From positions 15,219,917-15,283,916 of the forward strand of contig NC_087261.1 of the NCBI RefSeq assembly GCF_037042905.1: 64,000 bases of DNA, given 5' to 3'. Origin of the DNA: Lytechinus pictus (Eukaryota > Echinodermata > Echinoidea > Temnopleuroida > Toxopneustidae). A model generated the notes under the pieces. That model saw only the letters and a list, made by a program, of their open reading frames with translations, searched no databases and was not told the origin of the DNA. Shown in pieces: positions 61,859 through 64,000 of this stretch. Position numbers and translations under genes: made by a program. Within the stretch, counting starts at the first letter, position 1. The number at the start of each line of letters is the position of its first letter.

Positions 61859-62210
61859 GGAGGAGCCGTGGTGTAGTGGCTCTTACTCTCGCCTTGTAAA
61901 CAGACGGTCGTGTGTTTGAATCCCACCGCGGTCTGGCGTCCTTTGGCAAGGCGTTAATCCACACTTTGCTACTCTTGACCCAGGTGCTAAAGGGGTACCT
62001 AGTAGGATGTGAAAGTCATTGTAGCTTGTCCAGTACTGTGCGCCTCACCGGCGACTGACTGGAGTACTCCCCACGGAGTGGAGGATGTGCACATTGTGAA
62101 CGGGAATGACTGATTGAATCTGATGACCAGGGTAATAATATATCTGTAAAGCACTTAGACACATAGTTCTGATGTATTTAAGTGCTATATAAAGCGGATT
62201 ATTATTATTA
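61859..62210 (+). mobile_element. tRNA-derived SINE (Thr-like head)
   Basis: Head with A-box-like tggtgtagtggctctta, loop cttgtaa (TGT anticodon) and B-box-like gtgtgtttgaatccc. The body has ggcgactgactggagtac. The tail gtgctatataaagcggatta ends in att repeats. Its tail aligns with the SINE at 9275. Confidence 0.82.
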
Positions 62211-62225
62211 CAAATATTCACCAGA

Positions 62226-62276
62226 GGCCTGTTTCATAAAGGGTTACAACTGTTGTAACTCTTTATGAAACAGGCC
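62226..62276. repeat. 51-bp hairpin
   Basis: ggcctgtttcataaagggtt pairs with aactctttatgaaacaggcc around a tacaactgttgta centre. Small foldback MITE type. Confidence 0.85.
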
Positions 62277-62387
62277 CCTGATGGTGATTATATGGGATGT
62301 CCCGATGAAGTGATAATGGTAAAGTTGTTTCTGAATTTTCTTTTTGCCATTGATTGACATTTAAGCTTTTGTTAAATTGTATTACAG

Positions 62388-62443
62388 GGAAACAAGGTGC
62401 AAAAATTAAAGAATTGGAACAAGAGAGTGGAGCAAGAATAAAG
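62388..62443 (+). CDS. KH-domain gene exon 2
   Basis: A 56-bp exon after TATTACAG, ending AAAG|GTAGGA. It adds GKQGAKIKELEQESGARIK to the preceding VGKII, completing the GXXG loop (GKQG) and the following helix of a type-I KH domain. KH domains bind single-stranded RNA or DNA. It ends on a whole codon, and the next exon is outside the window or was not recognised. Confidence 0.85.
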
Positions 62444-63277
62444 GTAGGAAACCGAGAGGATATTTCCATTTTAAGAAGAAGAATTTGTTTATTTTTAGTT
62501 CTGTTGAACCCCATATGAAGTTATAGTAAACTGTATAAAGTTATCAAATGTGATCATTAACCTTCAAATTTTAACCTGTAAAGTCTTTTCTTTACCATTG
62601 ATTCTATGGGGGAAGTGATTAATTTTCTAAAAGTTGCTGACAAAGATTATATTATCCTAAAACTCCTGGCCCATTCTATGTTTATAAACAAGTTTTATGT
62701 TGAAAAGTAAAGAATATATATTTACGCATATATTTTATTCCAATATATAATTCACAAAATTTATCAAAAAAAAAACACACTTGTAATTTATAAGCAAGTG
62801 GAATTGGCTAGGAATTTCAGGATATAATCTTTGTCAGAAACCTTTTTCCAGAAATGATAAAGCTGGTGTTTATGTAACATGTCTAGGATGATCTCAACCA
62901 AAAAGGTTTACTTAATTTACATGTCGTTTGAAGTGATATGGTCAAGAAAACTCTGAAATAAGAGAAAGCATGGACCTAATAGGTCCATGGAGAAAGTCAG
63001 ACAAGTAATACAGTATGCAAAAAATATGGAGAAAATGGTTCTCAACCTTGCACAAGGTATAATAGTGTGCACAATCATTTTCATTGAAAATGGATAATTT
63101 CCCTCCAGATTTCCCCAAGAGCCCTAGAAAACTAGAAAGTGTCCCTGAAATTTACAAACACTGCATGGTAAAATGAAAAAGAATAGGGCATTGCAAAATA
63201 TTCAAATATGACTCATAGGGATTGCGCAATTCACATCTGGTTTCCCCTGAAACCAGGCACTTGTTTTGAAAGAATTA
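62444..63277 (+). other. KH-gene intron 2, left part
   Basis: AT-rich. caaagattatattatccta (62641) and ggatataatctttgtcag (62820) are inverted, so a small old foldback element may lie there. No exon seen. Confidence 0.5.
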
Positions 63278-63952
63278 CAGTTGAGGCCAGAAGTTTACAT
63301 ACACCCAGGAATTTCAAAGTAAAGTTGACACTTGCCAAACATCATGAAATTTACTGTATCTTATATAAGGTATTTGTGCTATCAGGACAAATTTATCATC
63401 AAACAAATGAGTAGGTCATGCTCCTTTATCACATTGCTTTGTCATCAGGAGCTGAAAAATATTTAGATATAATTTTTCCCTCAAAATCTTCATATTTTAG
63501 ACATATTAAAAATAAAAACTTGACAAAAACATTTCATACATATATGTATTGTATTTGTGCTAATTACTTCTCAACACAAACATTTCAATTGAAATTGTTT
63601 TGTTCATTGGTGACATATCATGATAGAAAATGTAATATAAATCATAGATTTGACATAAATTTCTACGAAAGGATGTTTGAAAATCTAAATTTATAATATT
63701 AAACTATAGAAATAATAGAATACATTTGGCACGAATATTACTTTTTTCCTTCAAAGAAAATCTCACCTGAAATATACTTTAATACCAAAGACATCCCAAT
63801 CATGTGAAAGAACTTAATATGCTCTTTCATTTGATACCAAATTCATCATGGTAGTATATTTCTGAAGATATAGTACATTTTATGATGTTTGGCAAGCGAA
63901 CAAATTTCACTGAATTCCATGGGTGTATACATGTAAACTTTGGCCTCAACTG
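63278..63952. mobile_element. Tc1-like non-autonomous element in KH-gene intron 2
   Basis: Left end CAGTTGAGGCCAGAAGTTTA preceded by TA, right end AAACTTTGGCCTCAACTG. The TIRs extend about 90 bp and share cttgccaaacatcat and its inverse. The ends resemble Tc1/Sleeping Beauty-type TIRs. No transposase frame is recognised in its 675 bp. Confidence 0.85.
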
Positions 63953-64000
63953 ATGCAGTTATTGATTAGTTCCAAACATTGTTCCTGAAGACCTGAAATA

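Larger units (their letters stand above)
59790..62387 (+). other. KH-gene intron 1
   Basis: GTAGGA...TATTACAG, 2598 bp, inside the KH GXXG loop. It holds a TTAA MITE, a SINE and a hairpin; 60532-61858 shows only an aat microsatellite near 60847 and no coding exon. Confidence 0.8.

Noticed and set aside
61859..61935. Functional tRNA-Thr gene
   Set aside because: The tRNA-like head is followed by a SINE body and an att-repeat tail, and the arms do not pair cleanly.
63208..63696. Transposase remnant in the Tc1-like element
   Set aside because: The short frames show no DDE motif or helix-turn-helix that I can recognise.

Overview
The window looks like nuclear DNA of a marine deuterostome, most probably an echinoderm of the sea-urchin type. 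This is inferred from AT-rich DNA with many acatgta motifs, intron-containing genes with GT/AG junctions, very many short DNA transposons with long inverted repeats, tRNA-headed SINEs with ATT-rich tails, and tandem blocks of the tgacctttgacct kind. There are no bacterial-style genes.

Only two genes can be supported. At the left end, on the minus strand, is a complete five-exon coding sequence (6346 down to 380) for a 615-residue BTB-BACK-Kelch protein. All four introns join in frame. At the right end, on the plus strand, are the first two coding exons (59195-59789 and 62388-62443) of a KH-domain, RG-rich RNA-binding protein, possibly a DDX43-type DEAD-box helicase whose helicase exons would lie beyond the window.

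Between the genes (about 6.5-37 kb) almost everything recognisable is transposon-derived. There is a 1.84-kb hAT-like element with an exact 8-bp target duplication, two copies of a short-TIR element with 5-bp target duplications, several TTAA-flanked foldback MITEs, Tc1/mariner-like elements, a hAT MITE, tRNA-derived SINEs, and a dispersed element carrying six exact DR1 nuclear-receptor-type sites.

The main discovery is at 37294-59070: a single 21.8-kb foldback element bounded by ACCGGCA...TGCCGGT and an exact 9-bp target duplication (ctatgaatg). Its left arm is about 100 tandem copies of a ~195-bp monomer. Most of these are organised as a 975-bp, five-monomer higher-order repeat. The right arm carries the same monomer in inverted orientation, but only about seven degenerate copies. 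A ~380-bp spacer without a transposase separates the arms. The element sits about 120 bp upstream of the KH-gene start codon, so a satellite array has been delivered into a promoter region by a transposon.
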